Source: SSC4 sp964642445 (GTDB lineage Bacteria > Chloroflexota > Anaerolineae > SSC4 > Amarolineaceae). From it: a stretch of 29,683 nt of DNA. Below the pieces are notes generated by a model that saw nothing but the letters and a program-made list of their open reading frames with translations, did no database searches and was not told the DNA's origin. The stretch lies in the NCBI GenBank assembly GCA_964642445.1, contig CAZXQZ010000032.1:1-29683 (forward strand). Reading direction: 5' to 3'. Both the position numbers and the translations under genes were made by a program. Below are positions 15,543-24,478 of the stretch, in pieces; the stretch's first letter is position 1; every line of letters begins with the position of its first letter.

Positions 15543-15596
15543 CATCGCCCGCTTTCCCGCGGGCATGCCACCGGACACCAGCCCGGCACCGGACGA
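15543..15596. other. Convergent junction between plus- and minus-strand gene blocks
   Basis: Only 54 bases separate the Lgt-like stop from the opposing gene's stop. GCCCGC (15547-15552) and GCGGGC (15559-15564) form a six-pair stem, but no T-tract follows on either strand, so I do not call an intrinsic terminator. Read-through into antisense RNA is possible here. Confidence 0.5.
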
Positions 15597-16328
15597 TCAT
15601 GCCTCCCCGTTCGCAATGCGCTGTGCCAGCACGCGCTGGATGTCACCGGGCGTACCGGCGATGCGTTCTACCTGGCTGCCAGACGCAACCAACTCCTGTT
15701 CGGTGGCCAGCGATACCCCCCCGGTCGGACTGCCGATGATGGTCACCCGCTGCGCCCGGCGCGCCGTGTCGGGCTGTGTGCCGGCCGCCAGGCCAAAGGC
15801 CTGGATGTACGGCACAGCGAGCTGCCAGTCCACCTGTCCGGCGGCCTGCTCGGCTGGCGCCAGCAGCACGAAGTGGCTGAGCGGTTTTTCCGCCACGGGG
15901 TTGGGATCGTCACCAGCCTGCGCACGTTGGAAATCGATCGCAAAACTGTGACGAAAGAGGGTGTTGCCGGGGGGCTCGTCCGCATGGGTGGTATGCAGAC
16001 CGGTGACTCGATCACTGGGCAGGTTCGTGCCCGGCTCACCCAGGGCGATGACCTCATACACCTGGTGTTTCCAGAGGGTAACACGACCGCCCGGCACGCC
16101 CGCTGGTTGGTCGATTGTGACGATCTCCTCACCCCCGTCCCACTGCACACGTGCCTGTGCTCCATTTACCCGGCTGCCGCTTTCGTCGAGCAGATCGAGG
16201 TAGAGGTGCTGGTTTCCGGCATTTTCTTCCGGCAGCAGATGATGAATGCGCACCACTCTCCAATAGGGCGTGCCCGCCGGCAGGGTCTGCCTCTGCACGT
16301 CCACACCATAGGCCACGGCATCGTTCAT
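15597..16328 (-). CDS. Hypothetical surface-associated protein sharing a C-terminal module with its upstream neighbour
   Basis: A 243-residue protein. The ATG at 16328 lies one base after the upstream stop, with GGGAGG five bases away; the frame stays open upstream only inside the neighbour gene. Residues about 18-135 form a beta-rich domain (YWRVVRIHHLLPEENAG, YLDLLDESGSRVNG, WKHQVYEVIALG) of a type I associate with Chloroflexota glycosidase-like proteins. Residues 148-243 match the last 90 residues of the upstream protein (KPLSHFVLL, QRVTIIG, EQELVASGSQVERIAG) and loosely resemble cell-wall-binding repeat 2. No signal peptide is visible. It is probably a partner of the large repeat protein. 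Confidence 0.75.
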   Translation of the reverse strand: MNDAVAYGVDVQRQTLPAGTPYWRVVRIHHLLPEENAGNQHLYLDLLDESGSRVNGAQARVQWDGGEEIVTIDQPAGVPGGRVTLWKHQVYEVIALGEPGTNLPSDRVTGLHTTHADEPPGNTLFRHSFAIDFQRAQAGDDPNPVAEKPLSHFVLLAPAEQAAGQVDWQLAVPYIQAFGLAAGTQPDTARRAQRVTIIGSPTGGVSLATEQELVASGSQVERIAGTPGDIQRVLAQRIANGEA

Positions 16329-16329
16329 G

Positions 16330-19300
16330 TCAGCCTCCCAATCGAGCCGCAATGGCGTAGAGGTCGCCCTCGATGCGCGCCACGGTGCAACCGGCGGCCT
16401 CCAGCTCTTGTTGGACCTGGGGCGAGAACACATCTTCGCCCCCAACCAGGATGACGTGTTCGGCGCGCACGGCTTCGGCCACGCTGTAGCCAAAGGTGGA
16501 TTCGGGAGAGGTCACCAGGTAATCACCCACGATCTGCAGCAGCACGAGCTGTTCGGCGATGGCCGGGCCCGCCACGCGCGGCAGGACGATGTACTCGGAC
16601 AGCACTTTGTTCTGGTCGAGCGGTGCAGGGACGGTGAGCACCAGCGACTGCACCTGCCCCGCCGCCAGGGTCACTGCGCTGCTGAGGTCGAAATCAGGCA
16701 GAAACAGGTAATACGTGGCCGGCTGCAGCCCGGTGAATTTGAAACCACCCGTCTCATCCGTTTGCGTCTGGGCGATGATCTCACCGCCCAGGTTGATAAA
16801 CACGTCGCTGCTGGCCTGGGCCTGACCGTTGGTATCGACGACGTGGCCTTCCAGGTCGGCGGTCGTTGTGGTCACCAGCGTGAACGGCGGTACTTCTTTG
16901 CGCTGGCTCTCGGCCAGTACGATGTCGGTACTGGTTTGGTCGGCGACACGTACCTGGTAACGACCGGGGGGCAGGCCTGGGAACCGGTAACGCGCGTCCG
17001 CTCCCAGCCCGGTAGTGCGCTGCCAGCCCAGCGGACTGACGCGGGCCAGGGTGACAACCAGGCCAGCCGTGCCGCCGTTCACCAGGCCGCCCAGCTCGGC
17101 CGTCAACGCCATGCTGCGCGTCACCTGGTTGGTGCCGTCGAGCGCAAAGGGCCCGCCAATGCGGGCAATCCCCTCGATCGTCAGGACATAATCGGGGCCA
17201 GCTGGCAGCTGCTCGAAACGAAAATCTCCTGCCGCCGGCAGGGTTTGACGGATTGTTTCCTCACCCAGGACGCTGCCACTCAACGCAATGACTGTACCAG
17301 CCGGTGCATTGGTGACCTGGCCACTGACGACGCTCTGATCGGTTACTTCGGCCACCAACTGAAAATCGACCTGCCAGGCAAACGACGTGCCGGTCTGTCC
17401 GCTGACCGTCGTCGTGTCGAGGGGTGAACTGACCTCACTCGGCCAGTCGCCCTGCACCACCCGGACCCGGAACTCACCCGCCGAAGCCAGGAATTCGTAC
17501 GAGCCAGGCGGCTTGAAAGGGTCATGGCCCGTCAATCGGGTTGGAAATACGGTGCCGGGCTCGGGATTTGCCCACAGCATTTCGACTTTGACCTGGTTGA
17601 GGCCCGTGTTCTGGGCATCGGTCACGCGGCCGAAAATGCGCCGTGTGCTTGATGCCGTGGCCTGTTCGGCAGTGACCGCATAGTGCATGGCAGTGGGTGC
17701 CGGCAGCCGGACCTCGAGCGTGCTGGTGCTCCAGCCGTCCAATTCGAGCGCGGCCGACGTCGTCGTCTGGACAGCCACGCGGTAGGTGCCAGGTGCCAGC
17801 GAGGCAAAACTGAAACGCCCTTCGGCACCCGCTACCCCCTGGCGCATGACCGTCTGTGCCGTGCCTGTGACGGCCAATAAGTCGACACTGGCACCAATCG
17901 CGGGCGTCCCATCGTGGTTCAATACCTGTCCCTGCACACCTGACGCTTGTGCTGCCCCGGTCAGCACCACGTCCAGGTTCCTGGTTTCGCCGTCGGCCAG
18001 TGTGATATTGCTGGCCACGGCACCGGCATCGACGACACTCAGCTCGTAGGTGCCGGCCGGCAGCCCGCTGAAACGAAACGCCCCACCCGGCTCACTGTCG
18101 AGCGAATAGGTGCCACCACCGATCATGGCCAATGCCAGGCGCACAACACCCAGGGTTGCACCCGCCGGCCGGCGCAGCTGTCCTTGCAGCACACCGGTGC
18201 CGGTCGGTGCCAGCCGGTTGACGCTGGGCAAGGCCTTGAGGGCGTCGATGACCGGCAGCTGGCCGTTCAGTCCAAAACGTTCATCCCAGGCATGGGTGTA
18301 CCATCCCATCTGCTCCCAGGTGGGGTTCCAGTCACCCAGGGCACGGGCCGCAATCAGCCAGGTGCACATGGTGAAGTACCAGTCAGGCACGCGGTTGTTT
18401 TGCATCAGCCGCACGATCTCGGTCTGCATCGCCATCTGCTGGTCAGGCACCAGTTTGTTGTAGCGCAGGTCGTCACCCCAGCCAACCACCGGTCCTCCCT
18501 CGGTGCTGATCACCGGGACGTAGAACCCGAGGGCATCGTAGATCATCTTGCCAGCCGCTTCGTAGCCGCGGAAGCAGTTTGGATCATCGTACACCGTGCT
18601 GCCAGGGTTTTTGCGGTCGCGCCGCAGCTGGTTGATGTGCTCCAGCGAGCGATAGTCCCATGACCAGGTGCCGTAGCGGTCGTATTCGGCCTGCGTCAGC
18701 GGCACACCCGCCTGGTTGACCGGGTCGTCGGGGTAGTCGAGTGGGTGGTTGAGGGTGTAGTTGTGAATCGCCACCCATGCGCCGCGCTCGAACAGGTCGC
18801 GGCGGCCGCGCGCAATCACTTTGGAGATAGGGTTGTCGCGACTGCCCGGTCCCATGGCGGGGAGGGCCGGCAGACCCCCACGACCCAGGATTTCGTCAGC
18901 GTCGCGGATGAAATTATCGACGACAATGTCGAGCCAGTTGTCGGGCATGTAGTTATCGCGCCACTCGGCCGGAATATCGGGCTCGTTATTGGTTTCGAAG
19001 TAACGGACACCCACCTGCACCAACGTGCTCACGGTGTTGTACTCACGCCCGCCGACGCCGCCCGGGTTGGGCCGTTCTCTGTACAGGCGCACGACCGGCA
19101 TGATGCCGGCCTGTACCAGGCGCCGGCACAGCTCACGTGACGAGCCACCGCCGTCGTCCAGCAGCTTGACCCACTTGATCTTCATGGCCTGCAGCTCGTT
19201 GATCCAGTGGGTCAGTTCACCCTGGGATGGCGTATACGGCAAGGGCTGCCAGGTGTCGGGTGCTGGAAGTTCGACCGCGCGTGCAGTGCTGCCACCAGGT

Positions 19301-19452
19301 TCCCGATAGATACGCGGTGCAGAGGCGGCCGGTGCCACCACACCCAGGGTGCGAATGCTGGGATTGTCAGAGGGATGGTAAACGATCGATGACCAGTGTA
19401 CACCGCGACCATTGTCGTCCGGCGGGCGAGGAAAGTCAGGGATGCGCATCAT
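16330..19452 (-). CDS. Large glycoside-hydrolase-like protein: TIM-barrel domain, six carboxypeptidase-regulatory-like repeats, C-terminal CWB2-like module
   Basis: A 1040-residue protein; ATG 19452 is supported by GGGAG spaced eight bases. Residues about 75-410 look like a clan-A glycosidase barrel: IKWVKLLDDGG, the acid/base candidate Glu157 in ETNNEPD and the nucleophile candidate Glu318 in VISTEGGP. Residues about 418-942 hold six beta-sandwich repeats with the G-x-x-x-F-x-F-x-x-L-x-x-G-x-Y pattern of carboxypeptidase regulatory domains (for example GAFRFSGLPAGTYEL, GRFSFASLAPGTYRV, ARYRFPGLPPGRYQV, GGFKFTGLQPATYYL). Residues about 950-1040 form the module shared with the next gene. No N-terminal signal peptide is visible, which is odd for such an architecture. 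A good promoter lies upstream. Confidence 0.85.
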   Translation of the reverse strand: MMRIPDFPRPPDDNGRGVHWSSIVYHPSDNPSIRTLGVVAPAASAPRIYREPGGSTARAVELPAPDTWQPLPYTPSQGELTHWINELQAMKIKWVKLLDDGGGSSRELCRRLVQAGIMPVVRLYRERPNPGGVGGREYNTVSTLVQVGVRYFETNNEPDIPAEWRDNYMPDNWLDIVVDNFIRDADEILGRGGLPALPAMGPGSRDNPISKVIARGRRDLFERGAWVAIHNYTLNHPLDYPDDPVNQAGVPLTQAEYDRYGTWSWDYRSLEHINQLRRDRKNPGSTVYDDPNCFRGYEAAGKMIYDALGFYVPVISTEGGPVVGWGDDLRYNKLVPDQQMAMQTEIVRLMQNNRVPDWYFTMCTWLIAARALGDWNPTWEQMGWYTHAWDERFGLNGQLPVIDALKALPSVNRLAPTGTGVLQGQLRRPAGATLGVVRLALAMIGGGTYSLDSEPGGAFRFSGLPAGTYELSVVDAGAVASNITLADGETRNLDVVLTGAAQASGVQGQVLNHDGTPAIGASVDLLAVTGTAQTVMRQGVAGAEGRFSFASLAPGTYRVAVQTTTSAALELDGWSTSTLEVRLPAPTAMHYAVTAEQATASSTRRIFGRVTDAQNTGLNQVKVEMLWANPEPGTVFPTRLTGHDPFKPPGSYEFLASAGEFRVRVVQGDWPSEVSSPLDTTTVSGQTGTSFAWQVDFQLVAEVTDQSVVSGQVTNAPAGTVIALSGSVLGEETIRQTLPAAGDFRFEQLPAGPDYVLTIEGIARIGGPFALDGTNQVTRSMALTAELGGLVNGGTAGLVVTLARVSPLGWQRTTGLGADARYRFPGLPPGRYQVRVADQTSTDIVLAESQRKEVPPFTLVTTTTADLEGHVVDTNGQAQASSDVFINLGGEIIAQTQTDETGGFKFTGLQPATYYLFLPDFDLSSAVTLAAGQVQSLVLTVPAPLDQNKVLSEYIVLPRVAGPAIAEQLVLLQIVGDYLVTSPESTFGYSVAEAVRAEHVILVGGEDVFSPQVQQELEAAGCTVARIEGDLYAIAARLGG

Positions 19453-19549
19453 GGAGATCACTCCCACGGTGAGAGCAGCCCGGTGGGCGGTCACACGTTA
19501 CCCGGCTGGCTGCGGCGTTGTCATTGGTTAGGAAGGGCAACTGGGGTCA

Positions 19550-19578
19550 AGATTAAGCCAGGGAGGGTCATTTGTCAA
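19550..19578 (-). promoter_or_regulatory. Promoter for the glycosidase-like pair (minus strand)
   Basis: On the minus strand TTGACA (19578-19573) and TAATCT (19555-19550) are separated by exactly 17 bases. Transcription should begin near 19543, giving a leader of about 90 nt before the ATG at 19452. It lies directly after the stop of the upstream glycosyltransferase gene, so this pair has its own transcription unit. Confidence 0.75.
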
Positions 19579-19579
19579 A

Positions 19580-21307
19580 TCAGTCTGGCGCCAGACGCAC
19601 CATTTCGATGAGCGGACGACCGCTGCGTTCCCCGAAGACCGTTATCACCTCCAGATGCTGGCCGGTTGCTGCCGCCATCTGCTGCAAGGCTTCGCGCCGG
19701 CCCTGGAACACGGTGAACTCGGGGCTGTGAAGGAGATAGACCGTCGTCGGGGTGGCGACATAGGGTGCCAGGCGGCTGGCGAAGGCTGCATCTGGTTGGT
19801 CGATACGGTCGTAACCAAAGGCTTCGATGGGTGACACGCGCCCCTGCGAAAGGTAGACCAGGGGGGCATCGATGCCCCAATCGAGGACGAGCGGTGCGTT
19901 GATCTGCTGTGTTGCCAGGTGCTCGGCCAGGCGGTAAGAGGTGTCGGCATGTGCTGCATAACCACCGCTGACGGTCAGAATCTGGTGATAACGCAGCGTA
20001 TTCCACAGGTCACCGGCACCCCATACCAGCAGCACTGCCAGGGCCAGGATGGCGGGCGTGCGACCGTGGCGGGCAATGATGCTGGCTGCGGCCGCCCCGA
20101 GCAGCGGAAAGAACGGCAGCATCAGGTAGAAGTGCGTGATGAAGAGGCCGGATACCGTGAAGCTGCTCTGCACGATCATGAGCACCAGCAGCAGAAGGAC
20201 GGCCAGCAGGCGGCGGATTTCTGCCGGTGCCGTGGGGGCCGCAGCGGCCAGCCACGGCGGCAGCGGCTCGTCGGCCGGCGCTGACGAGGGCGTGCGCACG
20301 GCCGGCAGGGGCAGGTAGAGCTGAAAACTGAGCAGCGCCACTGCTGCCAGCAGCACGAACAGCGCCCAACTGGCCAGCGGGTTGCTGTACACCTCCCCCA
20401 GGTACCAGAGGTGGTTGCCACGCAGCAAAATAGCGACCTGTTCGAGCCGTGCCAGCAGGTTTGCGGAGAACGCCGTGTTGCTGACGCCGTAGTAGGAAGT
20501 GCCCAGGTTGCCGAAGATGCTGAGCAGCGTGCCCTGGGTTTGGACGTTGAAAAGCAGGAGGGGTGAGGCACCAACCAGCATTGCAGTCACGCCTCCCGCC
20601 AATGGCACCAGCCAGGTGCGCCAGGGTACAGCGGCGCGCAGCGGCTGCTGCCGCCATCGCCACCAACGGCCAATGCCCCATACCACCATGACCCCGATCA
20701 CGGCCACGATACCCCACAAAAAGAGCAGCTTGGCCCACAGGCCGACACCCCACAAGAAGCCGGTCACCACCAGCCAGGCGAACCGGCGCCGCCCGGAGGG
20801 TGCCGCCGTGGCACGCAGCAGTGTCCACAAGCTGGCCAGAAAGATCGTCAAGGTGACGTTGGTAACGAAGATACCCTGCCGGCTCCAAAAGACGAAGGAT
20901 GGATTGACAGCCAACAGGAGCACAGCCGCGGCCGCCACGCGCGCCGAAAACCAGCGCCGGGCGAACAGGTAGAGGAACACCAGGGTCAGCAGGCCGCAGA
21001 CCACCGCCAGGAGACGCAGGGCAGAGACGGTGGTACCGCCCACGGCCAGGAAGGGCAGCGCCAGGTAGACGTTCAGCGCACCGATGTAATCCTGAACCAT
21101 CAGGGGCCAGGTCTGGCCAAACAGGTCGATACCGGCGCCGCGAAAGGCGGTCAGGGGCTGGTGCTGCACCAGCTGCATGGCATTGATGCCGGCCTCTTTG
21201 GCTTCATCGTAATGCAGGCCGGGCAGCGTCAGCTGATAGACCGCCAGGGCGAAAAAAAGCAGGAGCGCCAGCAGCAGCGGCACCCAGGCGCGTACGCGTG
21301 TCTTCAT
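19580..21307 (-). CDS. Membrane glycosyltransferase, GT39 / ArnT-like (PMT family)
   Basis: A 575-residue polytopic protein with about eleven hydrophobic helices and a C-terminal soluble domain (from about residue 450). Near the N-terminus, after the first helix, TLPGLHYDEAKEAG carries the Asp-Glu pair typical of GT-C transferases that use polyprenyl-phosphate sugars. The second and third helices frame QDYIGALNVYLALPF. NPSFVFWSRQGIFV is the loop seen in ArnT/PMT-like enzymes. Such enzymes mannosylate proteins or decorate lipids and polysaccharides on the outer face of the membrane; acceptor and sugar are unknown. The Shine-Dalgarno is weak. Its nearest upstream gene is the FecR-like protein, 86 bp away. 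Confidence 0.85.
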   Translation of the reverse strand: MKTRVRAWVPLLLALLLFFALAVYQLTLPGLHYDEAKEAGINAMQLVQHQPLTAFRGAGIDLFGQTWPLMVQDYIGALNVYLALPFLAVGGTTVSALRLLAVVCGLLTLVFLYLFARRWFSARVAAAAVLLLAVNPSFVFWSRQGIFVTNVTLTIFLASLWTLLRATAAPSGRRRFAWLVVTGFLWGVGLWAKLLFLWGIVAVIGVMVVWGIGRWWRWRQQPLRAAVPWRTWLVPLAGGVTAMLVGASPLLLFNVQTQGTLLSIFGNLGTSYYGVSNTAFSANLLARLEQVAILLRGNHLWYLGEVYSNPLASWALFVLLAAVALLSFQLYLPLPAVRTPSSAPADEPLPPWLAAAAPTAPAEIRRLLAVLLLLVLMIVQSSFTVSGLFITHFYLMLPFFPLLGAAAASIIARHGRTPAILALAVLLVWGAGDLWNTLRYHQILTVSGGYAAHADTSYRLAEHLATQQINAPLVLDWGIDAPLVYLSQGRVSPIEAFGYDRIDQPDAAFASRLAPYVATPTTVYLLHSPEFTVFQGRREALQQMAAATGQHLEVITVFGERSGRPLIEMVRLAPD

Positions 21308-21393
21308 GCGGCGTCACAACCTGGCGGGTGGTGGCCCCAGCCAGCGACCGGCCACCGCAGCGAAACGACGGTGAGGGTCATACGGATCGCCCG

Positions 21394-22725
21394 CTACCTG
21401 ACCAACAGCTCGGGCTCAGCCACCATGCTCTCGAAGTTATAGCCCGACGCATAAAAACGGATCCAGTTCAGGCGGGCCGGGCGCGTGTCTTTCAGCAGCT
21501 CAGTCAGGTTGGGTGACTCGTAGGCATACCAGACGGCAGGTGGGATTTTTTGCACATTACGCAGCGGCCAGGGCACGGAGGGATCGAGGTCCTTGTAATA
21601 GAACCCCTGCGTCCACAGGCGTTCCTCACCGTAGATATCGGTGTAGTTGAGCTGAACTGCCATCGGAAACTCGGAGCTCTGCATGCCGGCGCCCTGCAGG
21701 CTTTGGAAGAGAAGCTGTACGTAGAAATTGATGTGGAGATCGTCGAAATCGAGGACGTCGATGTCGAGCTGCTGGCGTATCTCGGTTTCGGCATGCAGGC
21801 CCTCACGCCCGCGACGCGTGAATAGAACGGCCTCACGCCCGTCGCGGTTGACCAGCTGCACCGTACCAACCCCGACATCGTCGGCCGCGTCGACTTGAAC
21901 ATCCACGAAACTCTTCCGTGTCCAGTTCTGCAGGTCCTGCCCAAAATCACCGTTGGCCAGGAGATCACGCTCGACGGACACGGGGGTTTCCGGGGGCTGG
22001 TCAGTTACCACACGCGTGCGCTGGCCAGCTGGCACAATGACCTGGTGGTCGGCCGCCGTCACGGTGGCCACGCCCGAACGGCTGGTGACTTCAGTTCCCT
22101 CTGGCATCACGTCGACCGAGAAGCTGCCGTCACCAAAGGTTGCCGTGGAAGTGGGGGTTTGCACTTCGACATCGATGGGACGGGCTGACCGAGCCTGGGG
22201 ACTGACCCGAATACGACCCTGCTCGAGGCGCAGGCCAAGACGGTCGGGTTCTGTGCTGTAGCCGAAACGCGGCACGCGCGACGCGTCGACCACCAGTGAT
22301 GCATTGTTGTAAAGCGTGATCGTGGCCAGCAGCGCGCGGGCATCGTCGTCGGCGTACAGGTTCAACGTGGCACTGGCCTTGTTGTCCGTTTGCACGCGCG
22401 TGCCTTCGTTGATCTGTGCCTGGTCTACCACTGGTCGGGTGTCGGTTGTATTGATCGGTGTCACCTGGACCGCGCCGGAGACGACCGTCATGGCCAGGGG
22501 GCGGGCGATCGTGGCCTGGGTGATGTAGGAGCGAACGAGCACCGGTATGGCCACGGCCAGCACACAGAAGCTGATGAACGCTGCTACCATGACCAGCCAC
22601 GCCGTGCGGGTTGGATTCTCGCGCAGCGCCCGGGCGCCCAAACTGCGCGGGTTGGTCTGCTGCGTGACCCGTGGTGGGCTGATGGGCTGGACCCCTTCGT
22701 CGACCCTGAGCGGACTGTTAGTCAT
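21394..22725 (-). CDS. FecR-like domain protein with one membrane anchor and a C-terminal jelly-roll-like domain
   Basis: A 443-residue protein. ATG 22725 overlaps the TPR gene stop by eight bases; the longer open frame upstream is the TPR gene's shadow. Residues 1-40 are cytoplasmic and Pro-rich, 42-64 form one transmembrane helix, and about 80-240 form a beta-rich FecR-like domain (VVSGAVQVTP, INEGTRVQTDNKASATL, LEQGRIRVSP, PTSTATFGDGSFSVDV, VIVPAGQRTRV). Residues about 253-443 look like a carbohydrate-binding-type jelly roll (LLANGDFGQDLQNWT; RLNWIRFYASG). FecR domains outside iron signalling are common in anchored surface proteins. No sigma factor is nearby, so a structural or ligand-binding role is more likely. 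Confidence 0.8.
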   Translation of the reverse strand: MTNSPLRVDEGVQPISPPRVTQQTNPRSLGARALRENPTRTAWLVMVAAFISFCVLAVAIPVLVRSYITQATIARPLAMTVVSGAVQVTPINTTDTRPVVDQAQINEGTRVQTDNKASATLNLYADDDARALLATITLYNNASLVVDASRVPRFGYSTEPDRLGLRLEQGRIRVSPQARSARPIDVEVQTPTSTATFGDGSFSVDVMPEGTEVTSRSGVATVTAADHQVIVPAGQRTRVVTDQPPETPVSVERDLLANGDFGQDLQNWTRKSFVDVQVDAADDVGVGTVQLVNRDGREAVLFTRRGREGLHAETEIRQQLDIDVLDFDDLHINFYVQLLFQSLQGAGMQSSEFPMAVQLNYTDIYGEERLWTQGFYYKDLDPSVPWPLRNVQKIPPAVWYAYESPNLTELLKDTRPARLNWIRFYASGYNFESMVAEPELLVR

Positions 22726-23299
22726 CGCTGGCTTCAGTCTCCCCCATTGATTCGGGCTGCGACAGGCGCTGGAACCAGGTGCGGGCGTCGCGATCGTCCG
22801 GATCGACCTCGATAGCACGGGCAAAATGGGCACAGGCGCGCTCGATGTCGTTGCGCTCGCGATAGATGAGGCCCAGGTTATAGTTGATATTGGGCGCCTG
22901 TGGGTCGATCTGCAAAGCACGCTCGAATGCACCAATCGCTTTGTCCTGCACATCGCGTGTCGACAGCTCCAGTCGCCCCAGGTAAGCGGCTGCCAGATTG
23001 GTCCAGATCATCGGATTGTCCGGCTCAAGGCGCGAGGCCGCTTCCAGGATGGGCACCGCCTGCCGGTGTTTGCCCTGCATGATGTACGCACCACCCAGGT
23101 TGATGGCCAGCATCACATTCTCAGGTGTCAGCTGCCTGGCCTGCTCCAGGCGCGTCACAGCCTCACCTGGGCGATGCTGCTGCAGCAAATGGGCGGCCTC
23201 GTTGAGCAGCAACGTCACGCGTGCCGCATCGGCCATCTGGCCCTTTGCCGGCCTGGTGGCGCTTGATTTGCCTGGGCGTTTTGGTTTCGACTGGCTCAT
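22718..23299 (-). CDS. TPR repeat protein
   Basis: A 193-residue protein from ATG 23299; TTG 23320 would add seven residues and neither start has a strong ribosome site. A basic Ser/Lys/Pro-rich tail precedes four to five TPRs: LLQQHRPGEAVTRLEQARQL, LGGAYIMQGKHRQAVPILEA, LAAAYLGRLELSTRDVQDKA (irregular), and LGLIYRERNDIERACAHFAR. The last 20 residues are acidic. There is no signal or membrane segment, so it is a cytosolic protein-interaction scaffold. It lies between the HEAT gene (39-bp gap) and the FecR-like gene (8-bp overlap), so it probably works with their products on the inner side of the membrane. Confidence 0.85.
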   Translation of the reverse strand: MSQSKPKRPGKSSATRPAKGQMADAARVTLLLNEAAHLLQQHRPGEAVTRLEQARQLTPENVMLAINLGGAYIMQGKHRQAVPILEAASRLEPDNPMIWTNLAAAYLGRLELSTRDVQDKAIGAFERALQIDPQAPNINYNLGLIYRERNDIERACAHFARAIEVDPDDRDARTWFQRLSQPESMGETEASDD

Positions 23300-23338
23300 C
23301 GGGTCGACCTGTTTGGACAAAGCCGTGTGTCCTGGCCC

Positions 23339-24478
23339 TTATCTGCGCCAGGTCGTTTCGTCGTCGAAATCATCCTCATCGTCGAAGGACTCCTCATCTT
23401 CGATGTCCGCATCCCAATCTTCGGCGTCCCACGCCTCTTCGCTGTCCCAATCGTCGTCTTCGTCCCAGCTCACGTCATCGTCCAGCAGCTGGTTGAGTTC
23501 CGCCATCGTGTGCTGGCGGTCGGGATCTCCGGTGTCACCGCTGGCACCCTCCATCACCAGGCCGAACAAATCGGTCATTGCCGAGAATTCTAACTCACTC
23601 AGGGCATCTCTGGCAACTTCGCTGAGCACCTGATCATCGTCCTTTGCCAGTCTGAGCAGTGTCTGGCGCGCCTTTGGGCCACCGATACGCCCGAGGGCAC
23701 TCACGGCCGCCATGCGCACATCTTCCTCAGGATCGTCGACCAGGCCTAGCAGCTGCGGTACCGCATCGGCCACTTCGATTTCACCCGCAGCATACGCCGC
23801 CTGGGCCCGCATGGCCGGATTGGGGCTGTCTAGCTCATCCTGCACCTGCGGCCACCAGTAGGCATCGCCCGTGTTGCCCATGGCGTGCACGGCGCTTGCA
23901 CGCATGGTGATGTCAGAGTCGGCGTACGCACGCTGCACAATGGGCCTCACATCAGGCTCAGAGGCATAGGCGATGGCCTCCACGACCAGCCGCCGCACGC
24001 CTGCTTCCTCGGATGCGTGGTCCAGGCTGGCCAGCAGTGTGTCGACGGCCAACGCAGCCGCGGCGGGTGACGCTTCGCCGAGCTCACCCAGCAGCACGAA
24101 ACGGCCCAGGGCGTGCGCAGCGCCGGCACGGACGTCACTGGCTGGATCGTGCAGGAGCATGGATGCCAACAGGGACACCAGCGTATCATCGTTGTCTTCC
24201 CACAGACCCGAGATGGCCATCTGGCGAATCAGCGGATCGTCGTCCTCCAGCAGCCAGCGTAAGAACAGGTTATAGCTAACCTCGATGTGCTCCTCGGCAT
24301 AGGCGACCAGGTCGGCCAGCAGTGCCTGACGGCGCGGGATACTGATTTGTCCCCAAACTGACTGCAGGTCCAGCAATTCCGACCGGTTGAGGTCCGACAG
24401 GGCGCGCAATGTTTTGGGTGAGATAACGTGCTGTTCATCCCGCAGGCGATCCAGGGCTTGTGTAAGCTCACGACTCAT
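23339..24478 (-). CDS. HEAT-repeat protein with strongly acidic C-terminal tail
   Basis: The 379-residue cytosolic protein is built from HEAT/armadillo-like helix pairs between about residues 70 and 295, with the recurring pattern D-P-x-x-x-V-R-x-x-A-x-x-A-L-G (DPASDVRAGAAHALGRF, DSDITMRASAVHAMGN, DPEEDVRMAAVSALGRIGG). From about 333 to 376 the chain is almost only Asp, Glu and Trp, ending TTWRR. HEAT proteins are interaction platforms; acidic tails often mimic nucleic acid or bind basic partners. The start overlaps the LysM gene stop (ATGA), so the two are translationally coupled. Confidence 0.85.
   Translation of the reverse strand: MSRELTQALDRLRDEQHVISPKTLRALSDLNRSELLDLQSVWGQISIPRRQALLADLVAYAEEHIEVSYNLFLRWLLEDDDPLIRQMAISGLWEDNDDTLVSLLASMLLHDPASDVRAGAAHALGRFVLLGELGEASPAAAALAVDTLLASLDHASEEAGVRRLVVEAIAYASEPDVRPIVQRAYADSDITMRASAVHAMGNTGDAYWWPQVQDELDSPNPAMRAQAAYAAGEIEVADAVPQLLGLVDDPEEDVRMAAVSALGRIGGPKARQTLLRLAKDDDQVLSEVARDALSELEFSAMTDLFGLVMEGASGDTGDPDRQHTMAELNQLLDDDVSWDEDDDWDSEEAWDAEDWDADIEDEESFDDEDDFDDETTWRR

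Noticed and set aside
15547..15564. Intrinsic terminator at the convergent junction
   Set aside because: The six-pair stem is not followed by a T-tract on either strand.
16327..17427. 366-codon plus-strand open frame
   Set aside because: It runs antisense through the repeat domains of the glycosidase-like gene, has no recognisable domain, and has no ribosome site.
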